From JBGLNJ01 sp034434835 (lineage in GTDB: Bacteria; Chloroflexota; Anaerolineae; Fen-1058), in assembly GCA_034434835.1 (NCBI GenBank), contig DAOTXX010000177.1:1-64000 (forward strand): a stretch of DNA of 64,000 bases, given 5' to 3'. A model generated the notes under the pieces. The model did not search any database. It was not told the origin of the DNA and saw only the letters and a program-made list of their open reading frames with translations. A program made the translations under genes and the position numbers. Below are positions 1 through 7,490 of this stretch, piece after piece. The stretch's first letter is position 1; the number at the start of each line of letters is the position of its first letter.

Positions 1-22
1 AGTCCAGTCTACCGCACAGGCT

Positions 23-119
23 GTCATTGCGAGCCTGCCGAAGGCAGGCGAAGCAATCTCTGTGCTCCGATCGCTGAGATTGCTTCGTCGGCCCGCTTCG
101 CGGGCCTCCTCGCAATGAC
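23..119. repeat. nested inverted repeat (REP-like)
   Basis: Outer arms GTCATTGCGAG (23-33) and CTCGCAATGAC (109-119) are perfect inverted repeats. Inner arms GAAGCAATCTC (50-60) and GAGATTGCTTC (76-86) nest inside them, with short GC palindromes between. It lies just 3' of the hemerythrin gene. Repeats with a CATTGCGAG/CTCGCAATG core are widespread intergenic elements. No coding potential is seen. Confidence 0.8.
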
Positions 120-134
120 GGCTGAGTAGTTACC

Positions 135-689
135 TCATGCCAGCATCTCTTGCTCCAACGACTCGGCCAGCTTGAGATATTTTTCGTGCACACCTGCGCC
201 GGTCTCGGCGTGCTCGATGCGCTCGAAATCCTCGGCGACCTGAGCGTGGCGTTCGAGGGGGATGACCTGATCCGCCATGGGGAACAGGATGCCGTTTTCC
301 TTGGCGATATGCTGAGTCAGGAGCGCCGCATAGCCGCGCGCGTTGGCAACGAGGGCCTGGCACGCTGACTCGTCACCCGCTTGCAGCCTTTCCGCGGCCT
401 GGCGCATCGCGCGCGTGTAGGCGCGTCCCTGCTCGTGTTCCATCAGCATGACGGCAATCGGCCCGTCCTGGGTGGGCATTCCACTTGCGGCCATTGCCGT
501 GAACAGCACGCCCTCTTCCTTCCTGTGATGGCAGCCGTCGGCAAAGCCCTTGATGAAATCGGCGGCGTCCATAAAGAACCCAGGCCGCACCGCCTGCCCC
601 TGTTCTGCGCGCTGCGCGGCAGTTTCCAGCGCGGCGATCACACGCAGGATCACGGTATGCTCGTCCATCAGAATCTCGGTGGCTTGCAT
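135..689 (-). CDS. hemerythrin domain protein
   Basis: Encodes 184 residues of a hemerythrin/HHE cation-binding four-helix protein. Such proteins bind a non-haem di-iron centre and serve in oxygen, NO or iron sensing and repair. The expected His/Glu ligands are spread through the chain: LMDEHTVI near the start, DGCHHRKEEGVLF in the middle, LMEHEQGR, and LTQHIAKENGILFPMAD towards the end. I chose the ATG at 689 because GAGGGGGA lies just upstream and the domain starts at once with LMDEH; a longer in-frame extension to 833 has no hemerythrin-like sequence and crosses a terminator. It is a single-gene unit. The family is clear, the physiological ligand is not. Confidence 0.9.
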   Translation of the reverse strand: MQATEILMDEHTVILRVIAALETAAQRAEQGQAVRPGFFMDAADFIKGFADGCHHRKEEGVLFTAMAASGMPTQDGPIAVMLMEHEQGRAYTRAMRQAAERLQAGDESACQALVANARGYAALLTQHIAKENGILFPMADQVIPLERHAQVAEDFERIEHAETGAGVHEKYLKLAESLEQEMLA

Positions 690-721
690 GACATTCCCCC
701 TCTTTGTCCAATTGACGTTGG

Positions 722-754
722 CAAAAAAACTTGCCTCGACTTGACAAGGCAAGT
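722..754 (-). terminator. rho-independent terminator in front of the hemerythrin gene
   Basis: Read on the minus strand: ACTTGCCT, a 10-nt loop, AGGCAAGT, then seven T. The 8-bp stem is perfect. It sits 33 nt upstream of the hemerythrin start codon, so it either ends transcription from the decayed RHS gene or acts as a leader attenuator. Confidence 0.7.
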
Positions 755-825
755 GTAGCTCAATCCCGCGAGCTTGTCTGTGACATTTGTCTTGGTAGGT
801 TCTTTTAGGGGCGCGGGACTTGGCA

Positions 826-1424
826 TCACCCATACTGTTCCACGCTGTGCCTGGCGGCGCTCCAGGTTAGGCTGGGCGCAGTAACGGTGATGGACCGGTT
901 CGCTTGCGTATAGGTGTGCACTTTGCTGCCGTCGCTCAGCAAGTTGCCGCAACCGAAGCGAGTCCCCGAAGCGAAGCGAAGCGAGGTTGGCATCCCAAGT
1001 ATACATGACAAGGTGACCAGGAGACGATTCGCGGCATCGTAGGTGTACGTGGCGACGAGTGTGCTGGTGATGGTCTGCGCGGTGCGATTGCCGACTTGGT
1101 CGTAGGCGTAGGCAAAGGTATAGGTGTACGCGCCGGAATACGTCGCACGTGTAGCGAATGGTCGTCGTGGTCGTGAGCGTCTCGGTGGTCGCCGTGCGGT
1201 TGCCCACCCGGTCGGGTTCGTATGGGTAGCGAGCCGGCAGATTTGCGCCGCGCGTGTGATCGAGCTGCGTCAGGCGGCCGGCGGCATCGCAAATCCGCTG
1301 CCTGCGTGACGTTGCCTGCCGCGTCGAGCGGGTACGTGTACGCCGCCAGCGTCCAGGCCAGGTTGCGCGTCGTCAGGCGGTGAGCCGGCCGGCATCGTCG
1401 TAGCGCAGCCCGGCCGTGATATTG
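826..1424 (-). pseudogene. decayed RHS/YD-repeat protein fragment
   Basis: All three minus-strand frames carry pieces of RHS (YD) repeats that line up in order once frameshifts are allowed: LRYDDAGRLTA, AYTYPLDAAGNVTQA, DAAGRLTQLDHTRG, VGNRTATTETLTTTTTI, YAYDQVGNRTAQTITSTL, TYTYDAANRLLVTL, and GNLLSDGSKVHTYTQANRS. Intact RHS proteins are large secreted or wall-associated polymorphic toxin carriers. Here only about six repeats remain, with at least four frame changes and no start, RHS core or toxin tip. It is a remnant, probably the residue of a larger gene lost by deletion. Confidence 0.85.
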
Positions 1425-1544
1425 CTGGGCAGCTATGAGAACTCGCCGGACTTCATCCTCGGTCAAGGGCTGGATGAGCGCCTGTGGTGCAAGGCCACCG
1501 TGCACTTTGTGGCGGAGGCAGTGATTGGCGTTGACTCGTGGTGA
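1404..1544 (+). pseudogene. orphan C-terminal coding fragment
   Basis: An open frame from 1404 to the stop at 1542-1544 reads VILLGSYENSPDFILG, then QGLDERLWCKATVHFVAEA. The composition is protein-like but there is no start codon in frame and a stop (TAG at 1401) precedes it. It abuts the 5'-most RHS remnant head to tail, so the junction near 1404-1424 looks like a deletion or recombination point. I do not recognise the family. Confidence 0.35.
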
Positions 1545-1710
1545 CAAGGCTCGGGGGGAAAAAAGTCAAAAGTCTCCCGTATTTTTATTTTTCCGTGCGA
1601 GGCAGCCCAAAAGCCAAAGTGGGGGAAAACGAAGAACCTGTTCTTGGGCAGGTCTCCAAGCGGGAGAATGAGGATGTTGTGGCTCCCAAATTCGATTTTC
1701 TTGTTTGAAA
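1545..1710. other. intergenic stretch, nothing recognised
   Basis: No open frame, tRNA or clear hairpin with a T-run was found between the orphan fragment and the 3' end of tRNA-Leu. The sequence is lower in GC than its neighbours. Confidence 0.5.
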
Positions 1711-1793
1711 TGGGCCGGATAGGAGTCGAACCTACACGTCCTTTCGGACCGAAGATTTTAAGTCTCCTGCGTCTGCCATTCCGCCACCGGCCC
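1711..1793 (-). tRNA. tRNA-Leu (UAA)
   Basis: Minus strand: acceptor GGGCCGG pairs with CCGGCCC, discriminator A. Anticodon stem GGAGA/TCTTC encloses loop CTTAAAA, giving anticodon TAA. A long variable arm (GGTCCGAAAGGACG) and T-loop GGTTCGACTCC identify a class II tRNA-Leu. CCA is not encoded. A good promoter lies directly upstream. Confidence 0.95.
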
Positions 1794-1804
1794 GTGCTGT
1801 GACG

Positions 1805-1833
1805 ATTTTACCGCTGTGATCGGCGTCCGTCAA
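1805..1833 (-). promoter_or_regulatory. sigma70-type promoter of tRNA-Leu
   Basis: Minus strand TTGACG (1833-1828), 17-nt spacer, TAAAAT (1810-1805), about 12 nt before the mature tRNA 5' end. Confidence 0.75.
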
Positions 1834-1843
1834 GTTGAGCGAG

Positions 1844-1870
1844 CCTGCCAGGTTTTCAAAACCTGGCAGG
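1844..1870. repeat. 27-bp perfect palindrome, possible 3' hairpin
   Basis: CCTGCCAGGTTTT followed by its mirror AAAACCTGGCAGG around a central C. It sits five bases past the stop codon of the S9 peptidase gene and upstream of the tRNA promoter, so it may stabilise or end the peptidase transcript, although no T-run follows. Confidence 0.7.
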
Positions 1871-1874
1871 TCTG

Positions 1875-3893
1875 TTATCGTTTGAGGTACCTGTCAAACC
1901 ATCCCACGATTCGATTCAGTCGGTCAATGCGATGTTGCGGTTCGCCGCTGCGCGAAAGCTCGTGCCCTTCGCGCGGGTAGCGAACAAACTGGACGCGCCG
2001 CCGCAATCTTCGCAGCGCGGTGAATAATTGCTCCGCATCACTGATCGGCGCGCGAAAGTCACTCTCGCTGTGCAAGAGGAGCAACGGCGTCCGAATGTTA
2101 TCCACGTAAGCCAGCGGCGAGTGCTTCCAATAGTGTTCAGGCTCCCGCCACGGAAAGCCACCGAAATTGGCTTCCACCCATTCGGCGATGTCGGACGTGC
2201 CATGCAGATGCGCCACATCATACACACCGCGCTGGCTCGCCGCGCACGCAAAGCGCTGATCGTGACCGATGAGCCACACCGTCATGAACCCGCCATACGA
2301 TCCGCCTGTGACGCCGATGCGCTGCGTATCAATGTACCCGCGCTTGACGAGCGCATCAACGCCGGCGAGAATGTCACCTGCGTCGGCTTCGCCCCAGGCG
2401 TTGCGATTGGCGCGGGCAAAGGCTGTGCCATAGCCATCCGATCCACGCGGATTGCAAAAGAACACCACGTATCCCTGTGAAGCCAGGATCTGCCATTCGT
2501 GCCACATCGTCGGAAAGCCTGGCCCCCACATGGCCTGCGGCCCGCCGTGAATCTCGACCACCAGCGGCCACTTGCGGCGAGGATTAAAGCCGGGCGGGAA
2601 CATCACCCAGCCTTGAATCGGGGTGCCATCCGGCGCCCGGTAGTTGATCTCGCGGACCGGCGCGATGAATTTCTTGTTCAGCCATGCTTCGTTGACGCGC
2701 GTGACGCGCCGCTCGCGACCATTTTGCGCCAGGAACAGATCGCTGGGATATTCAGGCGCGCTTGCGGCAAAAGCGATCTGCTCGCCGCGCCCCACATCAA
2801 AGCCGGTGACGATGCGGCGCTTGCCTACAACCTGCGTGACGCGGGGCAATCCAATAGTCGGCTGGACGCGGTAAATACCAGTGTCTCCATGATCCCCTGC
2901 GCTAAAGAAAAGAGCGCGGCCGTTGGGTGACCACCGGACGATCTCGACCGTGCGATCCAGCTTTGTGGAAAGCTCAACCGGGCGACCTCCACCGACCGGG
3001 CGGATCGCCAATCGCGCGACCTGGCCCGCCGGGTCGTCTTCTGGGAGCCGCACGTAAGCGATCCACTCGCCATCCGGCGAAGGGAGTGGGTGGGACGTGC
3101 CAAAGCCGGGGTCGCGCAGGCGCGTGACGCGCCCGCCTGGCACCGAGATGCGCAAGAGGTCCGTGTGCAAGCCGATGTGATCGCCGCGCGGGTCACGCTC
3201 GGCCCACGTCAGGAGAGAGCGGCCATCTGGCATCCATACAGGGGACGCATAGTCCAACTCGCCATCCGTGAGCCGTTGGGGCTTGGGGCGATCCTCTTGT
3301 CCAACCTCGACGAGGTAAATGTGGCTGCGCCGGTCATCCAGGTAATAATTAGCCACGCGATAAGGCAACCGGGTGATAATGCGCGGGTCGCCTTTGGCCT
3401 CTTCGACTTTCTTTTGTCGTTCCTCGAGTTGGCGCAGTTCGTCCGGGTCAACGGGCGGCGCGGCCCCTCGATCCTCCGCCCGACGCTCGGCGGCATTGGA
3501 ACGCGAGAGGAACACGATAGATGTCCCATCGGGTGACCAGGCCGGGTCGGTTGCGCCCTGGCGCATATCCGTCAACTGACGCGCCTCACCGCCGTTCAGG
3601 TCAATCACGTAAAGCTGTGGCTTGTCGCCTGCGCGGTTGGAGACAAATGCAAGCTGCTTGCCATCGGGACTCCAGCGCGGTGAATGGTCTTGACGTGTGC
3701 CGCTGGTGAACGGACGCGGCTTGCCACCGGACGTGGGGGCCAACCAGATCGCGCGGCGATAACCGTTGCTGACCTTGTCCACCGTCAACTTGACAAAGGC
3801 CACCCACGCTCCATCGGGCGAAATCTGCGGATCTTCGATCCAGGCGAACTGGTACAGGTCTTCCGGGGTGATCCACTTTTCATCAGCAGGCAT
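1875..3893 (-). CDS. S9 family prolyl oligopeptidase-like serine peptidase
   Basis: A 672-residue protein with the acylaminoacyl-peptidase/DPP layout: an N-terminal seven-bladed WD40-like propeller (repeated motifs SPDGxW and WSPDGxxxxF, about residues 20-380) and a C-terminal alpha/beta hydrolase domain. The catalytic triad can be read: Ser532 in GGSYGGF, Asp612 in SESDF, His644 in REGHE. It should cleave short peptides in the cytoplasm. I start at the ATG at 3893, which follows AGAGGAGAAAACC; an upstream in-frame ATG at 3920 has no such site. It is the last gene of a minus-strand run and lies 54 nt after the acyltransferase. Confidence 0.92.
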   Translation of the reverse strand: MPADEKWITPEDLYQFAWIEDPQISPDGAWVAFVKLTVDKVSNGYRRAIWLAPTSGGKPRPFTSGTRQDHSPRWSPDGKQLAFVSNRAGDKPQLYVIDLNGGEARQLTDMRQGATDPAWSPDGTSIVFLSRSNAAERRAEDRGAAPPVDPDELRQLEERQKKVEEAKGDPRIITRLPYRVANYYLDDRRSHIYLVEVGQEDRPKPQRLTDGELDYASPVWMPDGRSLLTWAERDPRGDHIGLHTDLLRISVPGGRVTRLRDPGFGTSHPLPSPDGEWIAYVRLPEDDPAGQVARLAIRPVGGGRPVELSTKLDRTVEIVRWSPNGRALFFSAGDHGDTGIYRVQPTIGLPRVTQVVGKRRIVTGFDVGRGEQIAFAASAPEYPSDLFLAQNGRERRVTRVNEAWLNKKFIAPVREINYRAPDGTPIQGWVMFPPGFNPRRKWPLVVEIHGGPQAMWGPGFPTMWHEWQILASQGYVVFFCNPRGSDGYGTAFARANRNAWGEADAGDILAGVDALVKRGYIDTQRIGVTGGSYGGFMTVWLIGHDQRFACAASQRGVYDVAHLHGTSDIAEWVEANFGGFPWREPEHYWKHSPLAYVDNIRTPLLLLHSESDFRAPISDAEQLFTALRRLRRRVQFVRYPREGHELSRSGEPQHRIDRLNRIVGWFDRYLKR

Positions 3894-3947
3894 GGTTTTC
3901 TCCTCTTGCCGGATATTCAAGTCGAGGCAGCAAGCCGCGATATTCTA

Positions 3948-4727
3948 TCACGAAACATCCAAACGATTCCCGAACTCGCCGCGCAGATGCGCGGGCAGTT
4001 GCTCGGCTATCGCGCGCATCACACGACGACAGACCCACATGCCACGCGCGTCAGGCGATCGCTCATCCGACACGGGCGTGAACATGGGGCCGAAACGAAC
4101 CTGCCATGCTTTGCCATCTTCCCAGACCCCAGCCGGTAAGATCATCATCCCTGCATGGCAAAGATGTAACATGAATCTCCCAACCCCAGGCGACGGCATC
4201 ATCAGATGACCGTCACCGCTATCGTGTCCTTCCGGCGCGAGGCACAGGCGCGCCTCTGGGTGGCTGCGCGCCCAGTGGATCACCTGTCGTACGGTCGTTG
4301 CACACGCGATGACCTCCTGGTCAGTCGCCGGCATCGGCGGCATGAGAAAGGCGCCGTACAGCACGGCGATCCGGCGCAGCATCCAGCGGCTCAGCGGCGC
4401 CAATATCCCCCAGTGCCTCCATTCCGCTGTCATGACCCAGCGAGGCTCAGGTTGGGTCAGGCCGATCCGCACGAGCGCACCGCCGAGCGCAGTCACCGTC
4501 CACCAGACAGGCACGCCCGGGCGCGCATAATGATTGAAAACGACGAGAACGGCCCCGAAAGGCTGTCGGAGGTCAACGCCTTCGGGCCAGTGAACCTCAA
4601 GGGGCGGATCAAGCGTGTCGGCCAGCCGGGCCAAATCCACCAAAAGCGAGCGGCGACGGCCGGTCAGCGCGGAGGTGACTATGGCGAGGAGCAGACCAGG
4701 CGGGTAAGAGGGGCGAAGGCCTTTCAA
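3948..4727 (-). CDS. PlsC-like acyltransferase family protein
   Basis: A 259-residue protein resembling lysophospholipid acyltransferases. The sequence VVFNHYARPG (about residue 60) occupies the place of the catalytic HX4D block, and LCLAPEGHDSG resembles the EGTRS-type substrate block. The second acid of HX4D is not evident, so catalysis is uncertain. There is a hydrophobic N-terminal segment. The start is a TTG that overlaps the stop of the glutaredoxin gene by four bases (TTGA), showing translational coupling. Function in membrane lipid acylation is inferred from the motifs only. Confidence 0.55.
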   Translation of the reverse strand: MKGLRPSYPPGLLLAIVTSALTGRRRSLLVDLARLADTLDPPLEVHWPEGVDLRQPFGAVLVVFNHYARPGVPVWWTVTALGGALVRIGLTQPEPRWVMTAEWRHWGILAPLSRWMLRRIAVLYGAFLMPPMPATDQEVIACATTVRQVIHWARSHPEARLCLAPEGHDSGDGHLMMPSPGVGRFMLHLCHAGMMILPAGVWEDGKAWQVRFGPMFTPVSDERSPDARGMWVCRRVMRAIAEQLPAHLRGEFGNRLDVS

Positions 4728-5053
4728 GGCAAGAGTCCATGCTGCTGGAGGAACCTGCGCAGCCCCTCCTCGCTCGGCTCGGTGATGAGCGTGCCCCGGT
4801 TATAGTCGCGCGTGGACCGGCCAGCCGGTTTGGGGTCCGGCTCGCGGAAGGGCAGCATGCTCCCATCTTCCGCAACGACACAGGCCGGCACACCCATGTG
4901 ACCGTTCCACGCCTTGATGCGCTCGAGCGCTTCCGGGTCCCTGGAGCAATCCACTTCACGGTAAGGCACATGCCAGTCGGCCAAGAGCTTGCGAGTGCGC
5001 TGCTGGTCAGGGCAATAGATTGCGCGCGTGTAAATGACGAGGCCGAGCGCCAT
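4724..5053 (-). CDS. glutaredoxin-like protein with CPDQ active-site motif
   Basis: A 109-residue thioredoxin-fold protein of the glutaredoxin type: beta strand LVIYTRAIYCP, helix with QQRTRKLL, strand PYREVDCSRD, and the cis-Pro loop GVPACVV. The redox motif is CPDQ, so the second cysteine of CPYC is replaced and only a monothiol mechanism is possible. Its substrate may be a mixed disulphide or Fe-S cluster. It lies 6 nt after the korA-like gene and overlaps the acyltransferase, so all three are likely co-transcribed. Confidence 0.75.
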   Translation of the reverse strand: MALGLVIYTRAIYCPDQQRTRKLLADWHVPYREVDCSRDPEALERIKAWNGHMGVPACVVAEDGSMLPFREPDPKPAGRSTRDYNRGTLITEPSEEGLRRFLQQHGLLP

Positions 5054-5059
5054 GCTATC

Positions 5060-6193
5060 CTACTCCTCCCCAGTCATGATCGCCGAAACGATTTGCTCTG
5101 GCGAGATCAGCTCGCCATCCACGCGATGGAGACCGATGACGCGGCGATGACCGGCGATCCGCTCGATCTCGCGCCGATAATCGCCCAAGTTCAACTCGGC
5201 CACAATGACGCGCTCAATCCCATCCAACGCAGCGTGCAGGGCCTTTTCCGGCACGGGCCACAAGGACTGGACCGTCAGCGCCGAAACCGCTTGCCCTCCG
5301 CTTCTCGCAATCCGCGCATCCTGCACAGCCTCTTGCACCGCTCGCGCGGTGACTCCGTAACTGACGACGAGCGTCTTGGCGCCCGGCTGCAAGTCAGCCT
5401 TGACCAGCTCCAGCTCGTCTCGATGCGCTTCGATCTTGTCAGCCAGGTGACGATTGAGCGCGCCGACCTGCGTCGGGTCCTTGGCGAGCAGCCCGTGTTC
5501 ATCGTGGGAAGACCCGGTAAAACGCACCACATGTTCTCCACCAAACGGCGCGAGCGGCAGAACCTGATCCGGCGGGTGGAACCGGTAAGGCCGAAATTCT
5601 CCCCTTTCCCTCGCTCCTTGTCTCTCTCGCACCAGTGCCGGCACAAACTCGGCCGCGTCCACCGTCATGGTCGTGAGATTCAACTCTTTGTCGGTCATCA
5701 AACACACCGGGCAGCGGAAACGTTCAGCCAGGTCAAACGCCTTCATCGTCAGCGTGTAACATTCCGGCACGGACGAAGGAGCCAGCGCGATCAGTGGGTA
5801 GCCGCCCGACGTGCCCCAGCGCACGAACTGAACATCGCCCTGCGCCACCGTCGTCGCGCCGCCCGTGGCCGGTCCGGCGCGCTGGACATCCACGATCACC
5901 AACGGGACCTCGCCCATGATCGCCAGGCCAATGTTTTCGCTGTAGAGGCTGATGCCGGGGCCGCTGGTCGCCGTCATCGCGCGCGCGCCGGCCATCACCG
6001 CGCCGATGCACATGCTGATGCTGGCGATTTCGTCTTCAGCCTGCACCGCGATGCCGCCACGTTGGGGCAGCTCGCGCACCATCTGGAGCAAAATGGACGT
6101 GGCCGGGGAAATGGGGTATCCGGCGAAAAAGTTGCAGCCAGCCGCCAGCGCGCCGCGCACAATCGCCGTTGCGCCATCCGTGTACTCACGCAT
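5060..6193 (-). CDS. korA: 2-oxoacid:ferredoxin oxidoreductase, alpha subunit
   Basis: A 377-residue protein with the pyrimidine-binding (domain I) and domain II layout of the KorA/VorB alpha subunit: GYPISPATSI near residue 26, QAEDEIASI with the TPP-activating Glu, ATSGPGISLYSE, and the conserved VQRAGPATGGAT segment. The family oxidatively decarboxylates 2-oxoglutarate or branched-chain 2-oxoacids to acyl-CoA, passing electrons to ferredoxin. That needs a TPP-binding beta subunit (KorB), which is absent from this window. The start ATG overlaps the upstream gene by 8 nt. Confidence 0.88.
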   Translation of the reverse strand: MREYTDGATAIVRGALAAGCNFFAGYPISPATSILLQMVRELPQRGGIAVQAEDEIASISMCIGAVMAGARAMTATSGPGISLYSENIGLAIMGEVPLVIVDVQRAGPATGGATTVAQGDVQFVRWGTSGGYPLIALAPSSVPECYTLTMKAFDLAERFRCPVCLMTDKELNLTTMTVDAAEFVPALVRERQGARERGEFRPYRFHPPDQVLPLAPFGGEHVVRFTGSSHDEHGLLAKDPTQVGALNRHLADKIEAHRDELELVKADLQPGAKTLVVSYGVTARAVQEAVQDARIARSGGQAVSALTVQSLWPVPEKALHAALDGIERVIVAELNLGDYRREIERIAGHRRVIGLHRVDGELISPEQIVSAIMTGEE

Positions 6194-7361
6194 CGTTGTC
6201 GTCTTGGTCCAACTCGTCCGCTTCTGCCAACACCTTTTCTACCAGCGCGTCAAAGACCAACTGCTGAAACGCGACATTCTGCCAGTACGGGATATCGCTC
6301 TCGGTGAGCAAGACGCGCAGTTCTTTTGCGCGCTGAATGACGAGATCGTCATGCTCTTTTTCCCCAATCAAGTCTTGGAGGTCCTCTAAAAGCTGCTCAA
6401 AGCGCTCCGCGGCAATGTGGGCCTGGATGAATTGCGGCAACCGGGCAACCGCGGCCTGAGCATCTTGCTGCGTATCGCTTGTCCGCAGCAATTCGATCCC
6501 TTGCGCCTGGAAATCAGCGACGAGCTTGTCCGCCAGCTCCTGCAATTCATCGGGGTCGAACAATTCAGAGGCCAACTCGCTATCCAGTTCATGGCGCTCG
6601 AGCATTTCCTCTTCTTCCAGGTCCCGGCTGGCCTCCAGGTAATCGGCCAGGCCGGGTGTTTTGTCCACAACCTTCCAGTAGGCCCGTTCCGCAGGCGAGC
6701 CTTCGACGAGGTCGTGCTCAGAGGTCACATCAGGCTGAATCGCCTGCGCTGCCTGGAGCGCCTTTTCTCTGGCGTCCTCGAACTGATCCGCTTTGTCCAG
6801 CGAGGCCTGGAGCGCCTCAAAGAACAATCCGCACGTGCCCCAGATCTCGGGTCGGTCGTCGCTTCTCAGGATCATCTCGACGGCTGAGGCCAGGGCCAGT
6901 TTATCCATCTGCCTCTCACGCCTCAGACGCTGGCGACATTCACCCAGCGCGTCCAAAACGTCCTGTTGGAATTCAGGCGAAACGAACTGCGCGATGACGT
7001 GGACGTAGGCTTCGGTCGTATAGTCTGCCTGTTCTTCTTTCGACAGCTTGTGAAACTGGTCGGGCGGCGGGACGCGAGCATTGAACTCGTCTGCCACAGC
7101 ATATATCGCATCCGCCGGGTGAAACAGCAGCCCGCTAAATTCAAGCTCGTCATACAATGCAGTCGCGTCGTGCATCACATGAACCGCAAACTCGAGCCAT
7201 GCTTCGTCAGAGGCGTCGCGTAAGTTGTGCTGGATCAATAGAGGCCGCATATCATGCCACAATTCGTCTCGCGCTCGGAGTTGTGCCTGACGGTGGGTGA
7301 GCCGCTGCTTGGCGTGGCGGCGCTTGAGCTGTCGTTTACGGGCCTGTTTTTTGGTCGGCAT
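6186..7361 (-). CDS. acidic helical protein of unknown function
   Basis: A 391-residue protein I do not recognise. It opens with a basic stretch (KKQARKRQLKRRHAKQR) and continues as an acidic, largely helical chain with many Glu/Asp, for example RDLEEEEMLERHELD, ending in DELDQDDNDA. No membrane segment or signal peptide is visible. I prefer the ATG at 7361 over upstream in-frame ATGs at 7379 and 7439 because GGAG lies at a suitable distance and the basic N-terminus begins there. It overlaps korA by 8 nt, so the two are likely co-transcribed. Confidence 0.65.
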   Translation of the reverse strand: MPTKKQARKRQLKRRHAKQRLTHRQAQLRARDELWHDMRPLLIQHNLRDASDEAWLEFAVHVMHDATALYDELEFSGLLFHPADAIYAVADEFNARVPPPDQFHKLSKEEQADYTTEAYVHVIAQFVSPEFQQDVLDALGECRQRLRRERQMDKLALASAVEMILRSDDRPEIWGTCGLFFEALQASLDKADQFEDAREKALQAAQAIQPDVTSEHDLVEGSPAERAYWKVVDKTPGLADYLEASRDLEEEEMLERHELDSELASELFDPDELQELADKLVADFQAQGIELLRTSDTQQDAQAAVARLPQFIQAHIAAERFEQLLEDLQDLIGEKEHDDLVIQRAKELRVLLTESDIPYWQNVAFQQLVFDALVEKVLAEADELDQDDNDA

Positions 7362-7443
7362 CGTCGGAACGATCTCCATGGACGGGAAAAAGGTGATCAC
7401 ACGTGAAAAGAGTCTACCATCGCCGCAGAATTCGGTCAAGCAA

Positions 7444-7474
7444 CAAAAAGGGGCTGCCGGTGCAGCAGCCCCAG
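7444..7474 (-). terminator. rho-independent terminator of the ABC ATPase gene
   Basis: Minus strand GGGGCTGC, 7-nt loop, GCAGCCCC, then five T (plus-strand AAAAA at 7445-7449). It lies 17 nt past the stop codon of the ATPase gene. Confidence 0.85.
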
Positions 7475-7490
7475 GGTGCTCGTGGATGGA

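Noticed and set aside
4739..6307. Plus-strand open frame of 522 codons
   Set aside because: It lies opposite korA and its neighbours, has Arg/His-rich composition and no recognisable domain; it is a shadow of GC-rich coding DNA.
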